A stretch of 36,047 nt of DNA from an uncultured Pelagibacteraceae bacterium (GCA_902584225.1 CACHYX010000008.1:1-36047); one strand, 5' to 3'; numbered from the stretch's first letter, positions 7,119 through 16,381 are shown. Numbers and translations: made by a program. The notes: generated by a model not told the origin, from the sequence alone.

Positions 7119-8072
7119 TTATTTTTGAATAGTGTTAAGTTTATTTAATTCTTCTAAAAATTGCGGAAGAGCTTCAAACAAATCTGCCTCAAGCCCATAA
7201 TCTGCTACACTAAATATTGGTGCTTCACCATCTTTATTTATCGCAACAATAATTTTGCTTTCTTTCATTCCAGCTAAATGTTGAATGGCTCCAGAAATAC
7301 CAACAGCTATATACAGATCAGGTACAACAACTTTTCCTGTTTGCCCGACTTGATGATCGTTAGTAATATATCCTGCATCTACAGCTGCTCTTGATGCTCC
7401 AATGGCTGCATTTAACTTATCCGCAATTGCTGAAATTAATTTAAAATTATCTGAATTTTGCATTCCTCTACCACCTGAAATTACAATTCTTGCAGTCCCT
7501 AACTCAGGTCTATCCGATTTTATTTCCTCTCTTTTTACAAACTTGGAATTTTTAAAGGCCTCTCCCGCTTCCGATTTTACAATCTCTGCAGAACCTCCGG
7601 CAGCTGGTGCAGGCTCAAAGGATGTTGGTCTTATAGTGACACACTTCTTTTTGTCGTTACTTTTTACTGTTGCAAAAGCATTTCCTGCGTAAATTGGACG
7701 TAAAAAGGTATCGGCTGAAATAATTTTAATGACATCACTCACCTGAGAAGTATCTAAAAGAGCTGCTATTCTAGGCATTAAATTTTTTCCAAATGTATTA
7801 GCTGAGCAAACTAAATGTGAATATGTGTCTGCATGTTTAAGTATTGCCGATGTAAAATTTTCTGCAATGAAGTTTTCATAAATTTCGTTATCAACATGGA
7901 TAACTTTTTTTACGTTTGGTATTTCAGAGGCAGATTTAGCAACACTCTCTGATTTATTACCTAAAACTAAGATATGTAGGTCTTCATCTATTTTGCAAGC
8001 AGCTGATACTGCATTGTAAGTGAAGGGTCTTAATTCTTTATTGTTATGTTCTGCAATTAATAAAACTGACAT
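7119..8072 (-). CDS. etfA: Electron transfer flavoprotein subunit alpha
   Basis: This 317-residue protein shows the FAD-binding C-terminal domain of ETF alpha: SGGRGM (199-204), SRAAVDAGY (227-235), QVGQTGKVV (241-249), GISGAIQH (258-265) and the INKD loop (278-281). It pairs with EtfB to form the soluble heterodimer that accepts electrons from flavin dehydrogenases. No spacer separates it from etfB, and ETF-QO follows three bases later. In this operon the obvious donor is the dimethylglycine/sarcosine-type dehydrogenase, though ETF normally serves acyl-CoA dehydrogenases as well. Confidence 0.96.
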   Translation of the reverse strand: MSVLLIAEHNNKELRPFTYNAVSAACKIDEDLHILVLGNKSESVAKSASEIPNVKKVIHVDNEIYENFIAENFTSAILKHADTYSHLVCSANTFGKNLMPRIAALLDTSQVSDVIKIISADTFLRPIYAGNAFATVKSNDKKKCVTIRPTSFEPAPAAGGSAEIVKSEAGEAFKNSKFVKREEIKSDRPELGTARIVISGGRGMQNSDNFKLISAIADKLNAAIGASRAAVDAGYITNDHQVGQTGKVVVPDLYIAVGISGAIQHLAGMKESKIIVAINKDGEAPIFSVADYGLEADLFEALPQFLEELNKLNTIQK

Positions 8073-8822
8073 TTAGATTACTTTAGCCTCATTTTTTAAT
8101 TTTTGAACTAATTCTGATACATTTGCGACTTTAATTCCAGCTTTTCTTTTTGGTGGTTCTTCTACCTTAATTTGCTCGATTCTTGCTTTGGTATCAACCC
8201 CTAAATCTGAAGCATTTATCTGCTCTAATGGTTTTTTCTTTGCTTTCATTATATTAGGTAATGAAGCATATCTGGGCTCATTTAATCTGAGATCGCAGGT
8301 AACAATTGCAGGTATGTTTACTTCAATTGTTTCTAATCCTTCATCAACCTCTCGAGTAACCTCTAGTGAGGCTTCTTTTACATTTATTTTAGATGCGAAG
8401 GTCGCTTGTGGCCAACCAAGCAAAGCTGCCAACATTTGACCTGTTTGGTTACAATCATCATCTATTGCTTGTTTGCCCATAAAAACTAAATCAGGTTTTT
8501 CTTTATCCACTACCTTTTGCAATATTTTTGAAACGGCCAAAGGCTCAACTACACCTTCAACTTTTACATGTATTCCTCTGTCAGCACCAACCGCAAGAGC
8601 TTTTCTAACTGTTTCTTGAGCTTTTTCTTCACCAATAGTTATCGCTACAATTTCTTTTGCTTTTCCAGACTCTTTAATTTTTACTGCTTCTTCAACAGCG
8701 TTATCGTCAGGAGGATTAGTAGACATTTTGACATTATCTGTAACTACTCCCGTTCCGTCTTCTTTTACTCTTACTTGAACGTTGTAATCTATTACTCTTT
8801 TTACTGCTACTAAGATTTTCAT
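8073..8822 (-). CDS. etfB: Electron transfer flavoprotein subunit beta
   Basis: This 249-residue protein has the usual ETF beta length and features: the start [14 protein letters not shown], the AMP-binding region around 120-130 ([11 protein letters not shown]), and the family signature [18 protein letters not shown]...IMKAKKKP (168-198). Together with EtfA it carries single electrons from flavin dehydrogenases to ETF-QO. Its ATG overlaps the dehydrogenase stop by one base (TAATG), giving coupled translation of donor and acceptor. Confidence 0.96.
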   Translation of the reverse strand: MKILVAVKRVIDYNVQVRVKEDGTGVVTDNVKMSTNPPDDNAVEEAVKIKESGKAKEIVAITIGEEKAQETVRKALAVGADRGIHVKVEGVVEPLAVSKILQKVVDKEKPDLVFMGKQAIDDDCNQTGQMLAALLGWPQATFASKINVKEASLEVTREVDEGLETIEVNIPAIVTCDLRLNEPRYASLPNIMKAKKKPLEQINASDLGVDTKARIEQIKVEEPPKRKAGIKVANVSELVQKLKNEAKVI

Positions 8823-11254
8823 TATGCTCTCAACAATTCATTTTTTGGGTCATAAGGACTTTCTTCAAGAATAGTTGCCTCATGTGTTTTTCCCAATATG
8901 TCGATTTTAAGTTTCTGACCTACGTTTGCTAATTCTGGTTTAACCATTCCAAGTGCTATAGATTTTCCTAATCTAAAACCAAAATCTCCGCCAGTGGCTC
9001 TACCAATGCAAGTTCCATTTTCATAAATTGGATTATTTCCAAGTACGTCAGCATCATTAATATTATGAACTTCTAGTGTCACCAATTTATTATTAAATCC
9101 TTTTTCCCTCCACTTGTTCAGCGCATCTAAGCCAATAAAATTTCCCTTATTTGGATGTATAAATCTATCTAAACCACTTTCGTATGGAGAGTATTCTATA
9201 GATAATTCTGTTCCAACTAGTTTATAAGATTTTTCAACTCTTAAACTATTCATTGCTCTTATGCCGTATGGTTTTAAATTTAAATCTTTGCCAGCATCCA
9301 TTAATTTATCAAAAATATGATTTTGATATTCAATTGGATGATGTAATTCCCAACCTAATTCTCCAACGAAGTTTACTCTCATTGCGTTCACAGGTGCATA
9401 ACCCACGTCAACGTTTTTAGCACTTAGCCATTTAAAATTTTCGTTAGAAAAATCATCCTTTGATACTCTTGTCATTAAGTCTCTTGCTTTCGGCCCGGAG
9501 ACAACCAACACACCCATACTGTTAGTTAAGTTTTCAAACTGAACAGATCCATCACTTGGCATCCATCTTAAAATCCAATCGTGATCAAGTCTTTGAAAAG
9601 CACCTGCAGATACCAAGTAAAAGCTATCTTCAGCCTCTCTCATTATTGTAAACTCTGAATGAACACCACCTTTAGTATTTAGGGCATGGCACAAATTAAT
9701 TCTTCCTATTTTTTTTGGAAGTTTGTTTGCAACTAGTTTATCCAAAAACTCTTCTGCTTTTGGTCCTTTTATTCTACATTTTGCAAATGCACTCATGTCT
9801 AGTAAACCTACATTCTCTCTTACATTCTTGCATTCTTTCTCAATAGCTTGAAACCATTTTGATCTTCTAAAGGACCAATCATCTTTTTGCTCCATTCCAT
9901 TAGTTGCAAAAAAGTTTGGTCTTTCCCAACCAAATTTTTGACCAAAAACTGCTCCAAGTTTTTTCATTCTGTCATAACATGGTGCTGTTCTTAGTGGTCT
10001 TGCTGCTGGTCTCTCTTCATCTGGAAAATGAGTTATAAAAACATGGCTATATGCCTCTTCATTTTTTTCTTTAAGATATGCTTTTGAGCAGTAATCTCCA
10101 TATCTTCTTGGTTCAACACCAAGCATGTCAATTGTAGGTTCTCCATCTACGATCCACTCTGCTAACTGCCAACCAGCACCACCAGCCGCAGTTATTCCAA
10201 AACTATGACCTTCGTTTATCCAGAAATTTTTGAGTCCCCATGCTGGTCCTACAATTGGATTTCCATCTGGAGTGTAACAAATTGCACCATTATAAACTTT
10301 TTTAACTCCTACTTCACCAAAAGCTGGCACTCTATGTATTGCACCTTCTATATGTGGAGCGAGTCTATCTAAATCTTCTTGAAATAATTCATATTCAGAA
10401 TCTTTTGAAGGTCCATCAACATAACATGCGGGAGCTCCGTCTTCATAAGGACCTAATATTAAACCTCCAGCTTCTTCTCTCATATACCAACGGCTATCAC
10501 TATCTCTTAAAACTCCCATTTCAGGTAAACCCTCTTTTTTTCTTTTTTGAATTTCAGGGTGTGGCTCTGTAACAATATATTGATGTTCTACAGGAATAAC
10601 TGGAATGTCAAGACCAACCATTTTTCCTGTTTGTCTTGCAAAATTTCCTGAACAAGAAATAATATGTTCGCACTCAATCGAACCTTTGTCTGTCTCTACT
10701 ACCCATCCATCTTTAGTTTGTTTCATTCCTACAACTGTGGTGTTTCTATAAATCTCTGCACCTCTATTCCTCGCACCTGTAGCTAAAGCTTGTGTTAAAT
10801 CAGCAGGCTGAATGTATCCATCCTCTGGGTGTTGAATCGCACCAACTAAATCTGAAGTATTACATAAAGGCCAAATTTCTTTTACCTGATCAGGTGTCAA
10901 AAATTTTACATCAACACCAATAGTTTTTGCGACTCCTGCATACTGAAAATACTCATCCATTCTATCTTTGTTATTTGCAAGTCTAATATTTGAAACAACA
11001 CTGAAACCGACGTTCTTACCCGTTTCTTCCTCTAATTTTTTATATAAATTGACTGCATATTTATGGAGTTGTCCAACGGAATAACTCATGTTGAAAAGTG
11101 GTAACAAACCTGCAGCGTGCCAAGTTGATCCAGAAGTAAGTTCTTTTCTTTCAACTAAAACAACATCCGACCAGCCTTTTTTAGCAAGATGATAAAGGGC
11201 GCTTACTCCTACAACACCTCCACCAACTATTACGACTTTTGCTTTAGATTTCAT
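8822..11254 (-). CDS. Dimethylglycine/sarcosine dehydrogenase-type FAD enzyme with GcvT domain
   Basis: This 810-residue fusion has an N-terminal DAO-type FAD domain (IVGGGVVG, 9-16) and a C-terminal aminomethyltransferase (GCV_T) half from about residue 430. His46 in STWHAAGL corresponds to the histidine that binds FAD covalently in mitochondrial dimethylglycine and sarcosine dehydrogenases. The enzyme oxidises an N-methyl group and hands the resulting formaldehyde unit to tetrahydrofolate as methylene-THF; electrons go to ETF. The next three genes encode ETF and ETF-QO, which strongly supports this role. SAR11 uses glycine betaine and its demethylation products as sources of glycine and C1 units. 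Dimethylglycine versus sarcosine cannot be decided by eye. Confidence 0.93.
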   Translation of the reverse strand: MKSKAKVVIVGGGVVGVSALYHLAKKGWSDVVLVERKELTSGSTWHAAGLLPLFNMSYSVGQLHKYAVNLYKKLEEETGKNVGFSVVSNIRLANNKDRMDEYFQYAGVAKTIGVDVKFLTPDQVKEIWPLCNTSDLVGAIQHPEDGYIQPADLTQALATGARNRGAEIYRNTTVVGMKQTKDGWVVETDKGSIECEHIISCSGNFARQTGKMVGLDIPVIPVEHQYIVTEPHPEIQKRKKEGLPEMGVLRDSDSRWYMREEAGGLILGPYEDGAPACYVDGPSKDSEYELFQEDLDRLAPHIEGAIHRVPAFGEVGVKKVYNGAICYTPDGNPIVGPAWGLKNFWINEGHSFGITAAGGAGWQLAEWIVDGEPTIDMLGVEPRRYGDYCSKAYLKEKNEEAYSHVFITHFPDEERPAARPLRTAPCYDRMKKLGAVFGQKFGWERPNFFATNGMEQKDDWSFRRSKWFQAIEKECKNVRENVGLLDMSAFAKCRIKGPKAEEFLDKLVANKLPKKIGRINLCHALNTKGGVHSEFTIMREAEDSFYLVSAGAFQRLDHDWILRWMPSDGSVQFENLTNSMGVLVVSGPKARDLMTRVSKDDFSNENFKWLSAKNVDVGYAPVNAMRVNFVGELGWELHHPIEYQNHIFDKLMDAGKDLNLKPYGIRAMNSLRVEKSYKLVGTELSIEYSPYESGLDRFIHPNKGNFIGLDALNKWREKGFNNKLVTLEVHNINDADVLGNNPIYENGTCIGRATGGDFGFRLGKSIALGMVKPELANVGQKLKIDILGKTHEATILEESPYDPKNELLRA

Positions 11255-11300
11255 TAATAGATTTCTACAAGATTTTTAAAACGAACGAAACAAAATTATA

Positions 11301-11504
11301 TTAGTCATCGTCTGGTTCTCTCCAATCTAATTGAAACAACAAGTAAGCTGCGACACTCACACTAATTATACCTACCACAATTCCACAGTTGAGACCAGTC
11401 TCCTGGCCAAAATAATACCAAGTTATCTGAGTGGTCAAAATAGGTGGAACACAAAGTATGAGCATAAGAATAAGAATACGATTTTCATATTTCGGTTTTT
11501 TCAT
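11301..11504 (-). CDS. Small two-helix membrane protein
   Basis: This 67-residue protein has two predicted membrane helices (about 9-30 and 39-58) and an acidic C-terminal tail ending EPDDD. No family was recognised. It lies three bases after the DUF4864-like gene and 46 bases ahead of the dehydrogenase gene, all on the same strand. It may be part of that transcript, but nothing in its sequence indicates a link to demethylation. Confidence 0.65.
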   Translation of the reverse strand: MKKPKYENRILILMLILCVPPILTTQITWYYFGQETGLNCGIVVGIISVSVAAYLLFQLDWREPDDD

Positions 11505-11507
11505 AAT

Positions 11508-11969
11508 CTAAATTGATGCTCCAAGAGAAACTGGATTAGAAACTGCAGTGGTCAACCAACAATTTTTAAGTGATCCCTTGCCATCATACCTTTCTACTTG
11601 CCACTTGAACTCATAGTAAAAATTATCTGATCCTAAAATAATTACATCATAAATTGCGATCTTCTTGTTATTATAAATCTCTTCAATTTTATGATCTTTA
11701 TGGTTTAACAAAATTGAGTAAATTTCGTTTTTTAACATCTTTTTAAAATTATTTAATGGGCCAGTATTTATTTTGTTTTCTGGATGAGCGAATTCCCAAG
11801 TTTGTTCAATACCAAAATCTTTATCTGGTTTATCATTATTCTTTAAACTGATCAGTTGAATTTCAACTACGTTATAAGGTTCAATTTTTGTATTTGGTTT
11901 AATAATATCGGAATAAACACTCGCTACATGAAGATAAAAGAATAGAAAGAAAAATAAAAGTTTGTTCAT
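11508..11969 (-). CDS. Exported DUF4864-like protein
   Basis: A signal peptide of about 20 residues (lysine at position 3, then LLFFFLFFYLHVASVYS) predicts export to the periplasm. The mature part, about 130 residues, resembles DUF4864: a TWEFAHPENK segment near residue 57, NFKKMLKNEIY, then a VIILGSDNFYYEFKWQVERYDG strand region and a terminal NCWLTTAVSNPVSLGASI. The family has no known function. It heads a two-gene run with the small membrane protein. The family call is moderate because the match is by pattern only. Confidence 0.6.
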   Translation of the reverse strand: MNKLLFFFLFFYLHVASVYSDIIKPNTKIEPYNVVEIQLISLKNNDKPDKDFGIEQTWEFAHPENKINTGPLNNFKKMLKNEIYSILLNHKDHKIEEIYNNKKIAIYDVIILGSDNFYYEFKWQVERYDGKGSLKNCWLTTAVSNPVSLGASI

Positions 11970-12017
11970 AATAGAACTTTAATTTTACAATATTATAATA
12001 TAAATTTTACAAATAAA

Positions 12018-12488
12018 ATGTCGCTTTATTTAAATTCTAAGAAAATAATCAAAGAATGGACCGATTATAATGGCCATATGAATGTGGCTTATTATGTCTT
12101 AATTTTTGATTTGTTTGGTGCTGAAATATTAATGGACAAATTTAAAATGGGAGAGGAGTCAGCTAAGAAAACAAAAAAAAGCACCATGGTGGTTGAGTCG
12201 CATATTACTTACAACCAAGAGCTAAAAGAGGGTGACGAGGTAGATGTAAATTTACTATATTTCGATCATGACAAAAAAAGATTGCAATACAGGCTTGAAA
12301 TGATTCATAAAGAAAAAAAATTTTTAGCGTCTACTATTGAAATTTTATCTCTTTATGTTGATTTAGATCAAAGAAAAGTTTCAGAATTTGAGAGTGAAAA
12401 AATAATAATTATGAAAGAATTTATTAAGAATAACTCACAAAAATTTAAAAGCGATAATTTAATCTTTTCTAATAAATTAAAAAAATAA
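12018..12488 (+). CDS. Hotdog-fold acyl-CoA thioesterase-like protein
   Basis: The opening TDYNGHMNVAYYVLIFD (15-31) is typical of 4HBT-type thioesterases, with Asp16 in the catalytic position and GHMN starting the central helix. The VESHITYNQELKEGDEVDV segment (59-77) is the following strand. At 156 residues it is a single hotdog domain. Members cleave CoA thioesters; this subgroup resembles the thioesterases linked with carnitine and betainyl-CoA breakdown, which would fit a betaine-using organism, but the substrate is inferred only. It is a single plus-strand gene between two minus-strand runs and converges on the flavodoxin-like gene with no gap. Confidence 0.78.
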   Translation: MSLYLNSKKIIKEWTDYNGHMNVAYYVLIFDLFGAEILMDKFKMGEESAKKTKKSTMVVESHITYNQELKEGDEVDVNLLYFDHDKKRLQYRLEMIHKEKKFLASTIEILSLYVDLDQRKVSEFESEKIIIMKEFIKNNSQKFKSDNLIFSNKLKK

Positions 12489-13058
12489 TTATATTTGGGA
12501 AGCTGTTCGCTTTACTTCCTCTAAAAATTTTTCTCTTTTTTCTTTTGATACAAATGGAACTGCAAAAAATCTTTTGTAAACAACGTCTGTTATCCCACAA
12601 ATATTAAAAACTCCTCTTCTTAATCTTTTTGTTGGCATATTTAAAAAGAATGTTCTAATTGCAAATTGAGGTGATCCGTAAGTACAAAATACTACTGCTT
12701 TTTTTCCTTTTAAATTTCCAATAGGATATCCATAATTACCAAACAATTTTTTAAAACTAAAAGCCCAAGGTGGAGAAAGAACTTTATCAATCCATCCCTC
12801 GACCATCGCTGGCATTCTGAAATTCCATATAGGAGCAACAAGAACAATTACATCGCTTTTCTCAATTCTTTTTCTGTGGTCCAAAACAGTACTATCTGGT
12901 TCTTCACCTGCAAAAATTGGATTGAATTTTTCTTTATAAAGATCAACACAATCAACTTTATTACCTTTATCTTCTGAAGATTTTATAAAAGTATCCCTTA
13001 TTGCTGCATTGAATGATTTATCGTTATAGTGTCCGTATATTAAAAAAATTTGTTTCAT
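12489..13058 (-). CDS. NAD(P)H quinone oxidoreductase-like flavodoxin-fold protein
   Basis: This 189-residue protein has the Flavodoxin_2/NQO fold. It opens with a beta strand and IYGHYNDKSFNAAI (7-20), and its FMN/FAD-binding loop is VAPIWNFRMPAMVEGWIDKV (74-93). Relatives reduce quinones by two electrons using NAD(P)H, protecting cells from radical-forming quinones. Its ATG overlaps the MsrA stop (ATGA), so the two genes are coupled; both have roles in redox protection. The substrate is not predicted. Confidence 0.8.
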   Translation of the reverse strand: MKQIFLIYGHYNDKSFNAAIRDTFIKSSEDKGNKVDCVDLYKEKFNPIFAGEEPDSTVLDHRKRIEKSDVIVLVAPIWNFRMPAMVEGWIDKVLSPPWAFSFKKLFGNYGYPIGNLKGKKAVVFCTYGSPQFAIRTFFLNMPTKRLRRGVFNICGITDVVYKRFFAVPFVSKEKREKFLEEVKRTASQI

Positions 13059-13633
13059 TGTTGCCAGATATTTTCTAACCTACTCTCTCTACCACAACCT
13101 TTTTTATAAAGTAAGTAATTTATAAAATTTGTTTGATAATAATTTTGGTGATAATCCTCTGCTGGATAAAATTTTTCAAATTTTTTAACAAAAGTTACAA
13201 CTTTATTATTAAAATCGTTTTCTATAGCTTTAATACTTTTTTCTATTAGCTTCTTTTGATTGTCGTTCATATAGAATGCAGCAGATTTATAACTATAACC
13301 TTTGTCACAAAATTGACCTGTCGCATCAAAAGGATCAATATTTTTCCAAAAAACATTTAACAATTCCTCAAAACCGATCTTGTTTGTATCATATGTTATT
13401 TCAACTACTTCAATATGACCAGTATCTCCATATGTTACTTCTTTATATGTTGGATTAGGTTTTGTTCCCCCTGAGTAGCCAGAGACAACATTGGTGACAC
13501 CTTCTACCTTATCGAAAGACTCTTCCATGCACCAAAAACACCCACCACCAAAATAAGTTTTTTTCAATTCTTGAGAATATGATTGATTATTTACACAAAA
13601 AATAAAAATAAAAATGACAATAAAATTACGCAT
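13055..13633 (-). CDS. msrA: Peptide-methionine (S)-S-oxide reductase, exported form
   Basis: The MsrA active site GGCFWC is at residues 30-35 with catalytic Cys32. Further core motifs are VVSGYSGG, DTGHIEVVEI and AEDYHQNY, and a C-terminal GCG holds a possible resolving cysteine. The first ~20 residues form a signal peptide (hydrophobic IVIFIFIFCV), so this copy should repair methionine-S-sulfoxide in periplasmic proteins, unlike the usual cytoplasmic MsrA. MsrB is not nearby. It overlaps the quinone-reductase-like gene by four bases and lies 14 bases after the CoA-binding gene. Confidence 0.93.
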   Translation of the reverse strand: MRNFIVIFIFIFCVNNQSYSQELKKTYFGGGCFWCMEESFDKVEGVTNVVSGYSGGTKPNPTYKEVTYGDTGHIEVVEITYDTNKIGFEELLNVFWKNIDPFDATGQFCDKGYSYKSAAFYMNDNQKKLIEKSIKAIENDFNNKVVTFVKKFEKFYPAEDYHQNYYQTNFINYLLYKKGCGRESRLENIWQQ

Positions 13634-13647
13634 TAATTTTAAAATGT

Positions 13648-14112
13648 TTAGCTTTTTAAAGCTGGAAAAACAGGATTTACTTTTTGAAATATATTTTGAT
13701 AGTCCTGTTTAATACAACGATTTGAAATATATTTCATTTTTGCATCTAAGGCTATTTTTTCTGCTGCGTCATTTTTAATTCCATATTGAAGCCATAAAAC
13801 CTTCGCATTTATTTTAACAGCCTCGTTTGCTAAATCAGGGGTTTCATTTGAGGGTCTAAAAATATTAACAATATCTATTGGTATTTTTATATCTTCTAAT
13901 TTTGAAAAAACTTTTTCACCATGGATAATTTCACCTTCTGCAAAAGGATTTACTGGAATTACCCTATAACCAAATTCCTGCATGTATTTCATTACAATGG
14001 TTGATGGTTTTCTTTTTAAGTTTTTTGGATCCTCTTTTTTTTTAAGAGAGCTTACACCTACCATAGCAATAGTTTTTGAACTTTTTAAAATATCTTCAAT
14101 TAATTTTGTCAT
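13648..14112 (-). CDS. CoA-binding domain protein (YccU-like)
   Basis: The 154-residue single-domain protein carries the CoA_binding_2 Rossmann pattern: TIAMVGVSS (14-22), GYRVIPVNPF, VNIFRP and AKVLWLQYGI. It resembles the N-terminal domain of ADP-forming acyl-CoA synthetases standing alone, as in YccU-type proteins, which bind CoA but have no established reaction. Its start overlaps the stop of the crotonase-like gene by four bases (ATGA), so they are co-translated; a joint role in acyl-CoA handling is plausible. Confidence 0.87.
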   Translation of the reverse strand: MTKLIEDILKSSKTIAMVGVSSLKKKEDPKNLKRKPSTIVMKYMQEFGYRVIPVNPFAEGEIIHGEKVFSKLEDIKIPIDIVNIFRPSNETPDLANEAVKINAKVLWLQYGIKNDAAEKIALDAKMKYISNRCIKQDYQNIFQKVNPVFPALKS

Positions 14113-14900
14113 TTATTTTTCCAATTAGGTTTCCTTTTTTCTAAAAATGCTGAAATTCCCTCTCTCGCATCCATCGACATCATATTCAATGTCATCATTT
14201 TACTTGTGTATGCGTAAGCTTTTTTAAGAGGCATTTCTAATTGTTTGTAAAATGCTTTTTTTCCAATTTTGATTGATAAGTTTGATTTTGCTGAAATTAC
14301 TTTTGCGACTTCTAATACTTTTGAATTTAATTTATTTTTTGGAAAACAGTCATTTATTAAACCAATCTCTTTTGCATATTTTGCATTAATGGGTTCACCT
14401 GTTAACAACATTTTCATCATTCTTTTTTTTCCAATTTTTCTACTTACGGCCACCATTGGTGTGCTACAAAATAAACCTATATTTACTCCTGGGGTAGCGA
14501 ATTTTGCATCTGTTGATGCATAAGCTAAGTCGCAACTTGCTGCGAGTTGACATCCTGCTGCAAATGCAGAACCATGAACTTTAGCAATAACTGGTTTCCT
14601 TCCTTCAACAATATTAAGCATTAATTTTGAACAAAGATTAAATAATTTTAAGTATTTGGATCTCACTTTTAAATTTTTTACTTCTTTAAGATTATGACCC
14701 GCACTAAAGCCTTTGCCATTTCCACTTAAAATTATTACTCGAGTCTTATTATCGTTTTCTAATCTTCTAAAAATATTTATTAAAATATTTAATGTTTTAA
14801 ACGACAAGGAATTATAAGTTTTGGGTTCGTTTATAATTATATTTTTGATACCAAAACCATTATCTTTAACAATAACTGTCATTCTATTTAAGCTCTCCAT
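14109..14900 (-). CDS. Crotonase-fold protein, ECHDC3-like, without the usual catalytic glutamates
   Basis: This 263-residue enoyl-CoA hydratase/isomerase-family protein has the oxyanion-hole segments SAGHNLKEV (66-74) and HGSAFAAGCQLAASCDLAYA (109-128), plus ATPGVNIGLFCSTP (135-148). The SAGH-x-LKE and GLFCSTP patterns recall the ECHDC3 subgroup. The two glutamates of true hydratases appear replaced by Gln118 and Gly138, so hydration is unlikely; another acyl-CoA reaction must be considered. Met7 (14882), four bases before which the preceding gene ends, is an attractive alternative start because it avoids a 17-base overlap. It is coupled to the CoA-binding gene downstream. Confidence 0.85.
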   Translation of the reverse strand: MESLNRMTVIVKDNGFGIKNIIINEPKTYNSLSFKTLNILINIFRRLENDNKTRVIILSGNGKGFSAGHNLKEVKNLKVRSKYLKLFNLCSKLMLNIVEGRKPVIAKVHGSAFAAGCQLAASCDLAYASTDAKFATPGVNIGLFCSTPMVAVSRKIGKKRMMKMLLTGEPINAKYAKEIGLINDCFPKNKLNSKVLEVAKVISAKSNLSIKIGKKAFYKQLEMPLKKAYAYTSKMMTLNMMSMDAREGISAFLEKRKPNWKNK

Positions 14901-15255
14901 CTTCTCGCATTTTTGCTCTTATTTTAGTTGCTGATATTTTTTGGGTTTCTTCGTTTAATACTATCTCTTCGATTTTATAGCCCACTCCTCTTCCATAACA
15001 TATATTTGTAATATTGGGGACTAGCACTATCTTAAACCTTCCCTCATATTTTGGATTTAATCTTTCTTCAATTTTCTTTTTTACTGTTTCAAAATCAAAT
15101 GGATTATCATCTACGCCCTGAACATCTCGTATTTGAATACAAACTTGACCAGTCTTTTTAATTATTTCCTCAAACAGAGCATAATGTCCGTCATGAAAAG
15201 GCTGCCATCTTCCTAACATTTGCGCTGTTGGTTTTTTATTATCCCACTTATACAT
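14884..15255 (-). CDS. Small HxGH nucleotidyltransferase-like protein
   Basis: This 123-residue protein has the nucleotidyltransferase superfamily marks: GRWQPFHDGH (15-24) with HDGH as the HxGH motif, and ISATKIR (107-113) as the ISxTxxR motif. The fold transfers a nucleotide monophosphate from ATP or CTP to a phosphate-bearing small molecule, as in pantetheine-phosphate, nicotinamide-mononucleotide or glycerol-phosphate nucleotidyltransferases. It is shorter than most of these, and the acceptor cannot be read. It overlaps the APS-kinase-like gene by eight bases, so the two probably act in turn on one compound: phosphorylation and then nucleotidyl transfer. This is inference from order and overlap. 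Confidence 0.75.
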   Translation of the reverse strand: MYKWDNKKPTAQMLGRWQPFHDGHYALFEEIIKKTGQVCIQIRDVQGVDDNPFDFETVKKKIEERLNPKYEGRFKIVLVPNITNICYGRGVGYKIEEIVLNEETQKISATKIRAKMREDGELK

Positions 15256-15670
15256 TTTTACTTAAATCTGTTAAAATTTTCTCAGACCATTCCTTAGCAT
15301 TTTGTGACGTAACATGAAAATCAAATTTTTCAGGTTTAACAAACATTTTATTTGTATCATCAAATCTTCCAGACTTAATTGTATCAACCCAAACTATATA
15401 GTCTGCAGGAAACAATTTACGTGCCTCAGGAGTAGGACATATAAAGTCAGCAATAACATTGTTGCCTTCATTCTTTAGTTTAAGTGCAAAATCTGACATT
15501 CTTTTTGCTTGTCTTTTTCTTCCTTCCTCCGAAAAATCCCAGTCATTTGCATCTTTTCTTACCTCATCAGCATTTAGTCTTTTTGCTTTTATTTTTTTGG
15601 CAAGCGCATCTGCAAGAGTTGTTTTGCCTGCACCAGGTAAACCCATTATTAAAATTATTTTTAAACTCAT
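15248..15670 (-). CDS. Short APS-kinase-like P-loop kinase
   Basis: A Walker A loop GLPGAGKTT is at residues 10-18. It is followed by NADEVRKDANDWDFSEEGRK, matching the DGDNVR...FSEEDR region of adenylylsulfate kinase, then NVIADFICPTPEAR, matching its ISPxxxxR strand. At 140 residues it is clearly shorter than normal APS kinases (about 200), and the DGDN motif reads NADE, so the substrate may not be APS. It lies between a methyltransferase gene (five-base gap) and the HxGH nucleotidyltransferase (eight-base overlap). No sulfate-assimilation genes are nearby. Confidence 0.75.
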   Translation of the reverse strand: MSLKIILIMGLPGAGKTTLADALAKKIKAKRLNADEVRKDANDWDFSEEGRKRQAKRMSDFALKLKNEGNNVIADFICPTPEARKLFPADYIVWVDTIKSGRFDDTNKMFVKPEKFDFHVTSQNAKEWSEKILTDLSKNV

Positions 15671-15675
15671 ATTAA

Positions 15676-16305
15676 TTATTTTGTAACTTTATATATTCCG
15701 AGCCAAGCATTTACATCTTTGCTGGATAAATAGTTTGATTTAAAAAATTCAAGTTTTTTCCATTTATTATTATCTATTAAATTATTGATCTTTTTATCAA
15801 AACCATAATCCTTATAAACACCAACATTAATTGTAAAACAAATTAAACCGTTGTTTTTTGTAATTCTTATAAATTCATCTAAAGCATCAGGTTTGACATG
15901 CCCAAATGTAAATGTTCCAACGCAAAATACTGAATCAAATTTATCATCCTCGTATATCAATTTTTTGTTTAAATCGATCCTTTCTAAAGATTTATAAAGA
16001 CCTTGCGGCGCTAAATCTAACAATTTTTGTGATATATCAGCGCCATAAAAATTTTGGTAACCCATTTTTTTTAGCTCAACTGCAACTAAACCAGTTCCAC
16101 AACCGGCATCAAATATTTCAATGTTCTTATTCTTTTGATATTTATTGAATGTTTCAGAAGTTTCTTTCGGTCCAGTATAATTCCAAGCTTCCATATCTTT
16201 GTCATACTTATTATTCAGTGCCCACTCATCATAATAAGCGGCTACATCCTCAACTTTCTTTAGAGTATGTAGAGGGACTTTATTTCCGATGTCTTTTTGG
16301 GCCAT
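15676..16305 (-). CDS. Class I SAM-dependent methyltransferase
   Basis: The 209-residue protein has methyltransferase motif I IFDAGCGTGLVAVEL (64-78), an acidic loop GADISQKLLDLA (88-99) and the DDKFDSVFCVGTFTFGHV strand region. The opening AAYYDEWA is typical of the small WBSCR27-like/UbiE-like group. It methylates an unknown small molecule. It is the first gene of the minus-strand run that continues with the APS-kinase-like and nucleotidyltransferase proteins, and is divergent from the MTHFR-like gene across 76 bases. A common pathway with the two downstream genes is possible but unproven. Confidence 0.8.
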   Translation of the reverse strand: MAQKDIGNKVPLHTLKKVEDVAAYYDEWALNNKYDKDMEAWNYTGPKETSETFNKYQKNKNIEIFDAGCGTGLVAVELKKMGYQNFYGADISQKLLDLAPQGLYKSLERIDLNKKLIYEDDKFDSVFCVGTFTFGHVKPDALDEFIRITKNNGLICFTINVGVYKDYGFDKKINNLIDNNKWKKLEFFKSNYLSSKDVNAWLGIYKVTK

Positions 16306-16381
16306 TTTTAAATTAATAAATTTATTCTTGTTAATTATATTTTATAGACACTCAAATTAAAAATAGATAATAATTCGGTAG

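Noticed and set aside
15459-15686. Plus-strand frames opposite the APS-kinase-like gene
   Set aside because: They are antisense to a gene with clear motifs, have Leu/Phe/Ser-rich low-complexity translations and no family resemblance.
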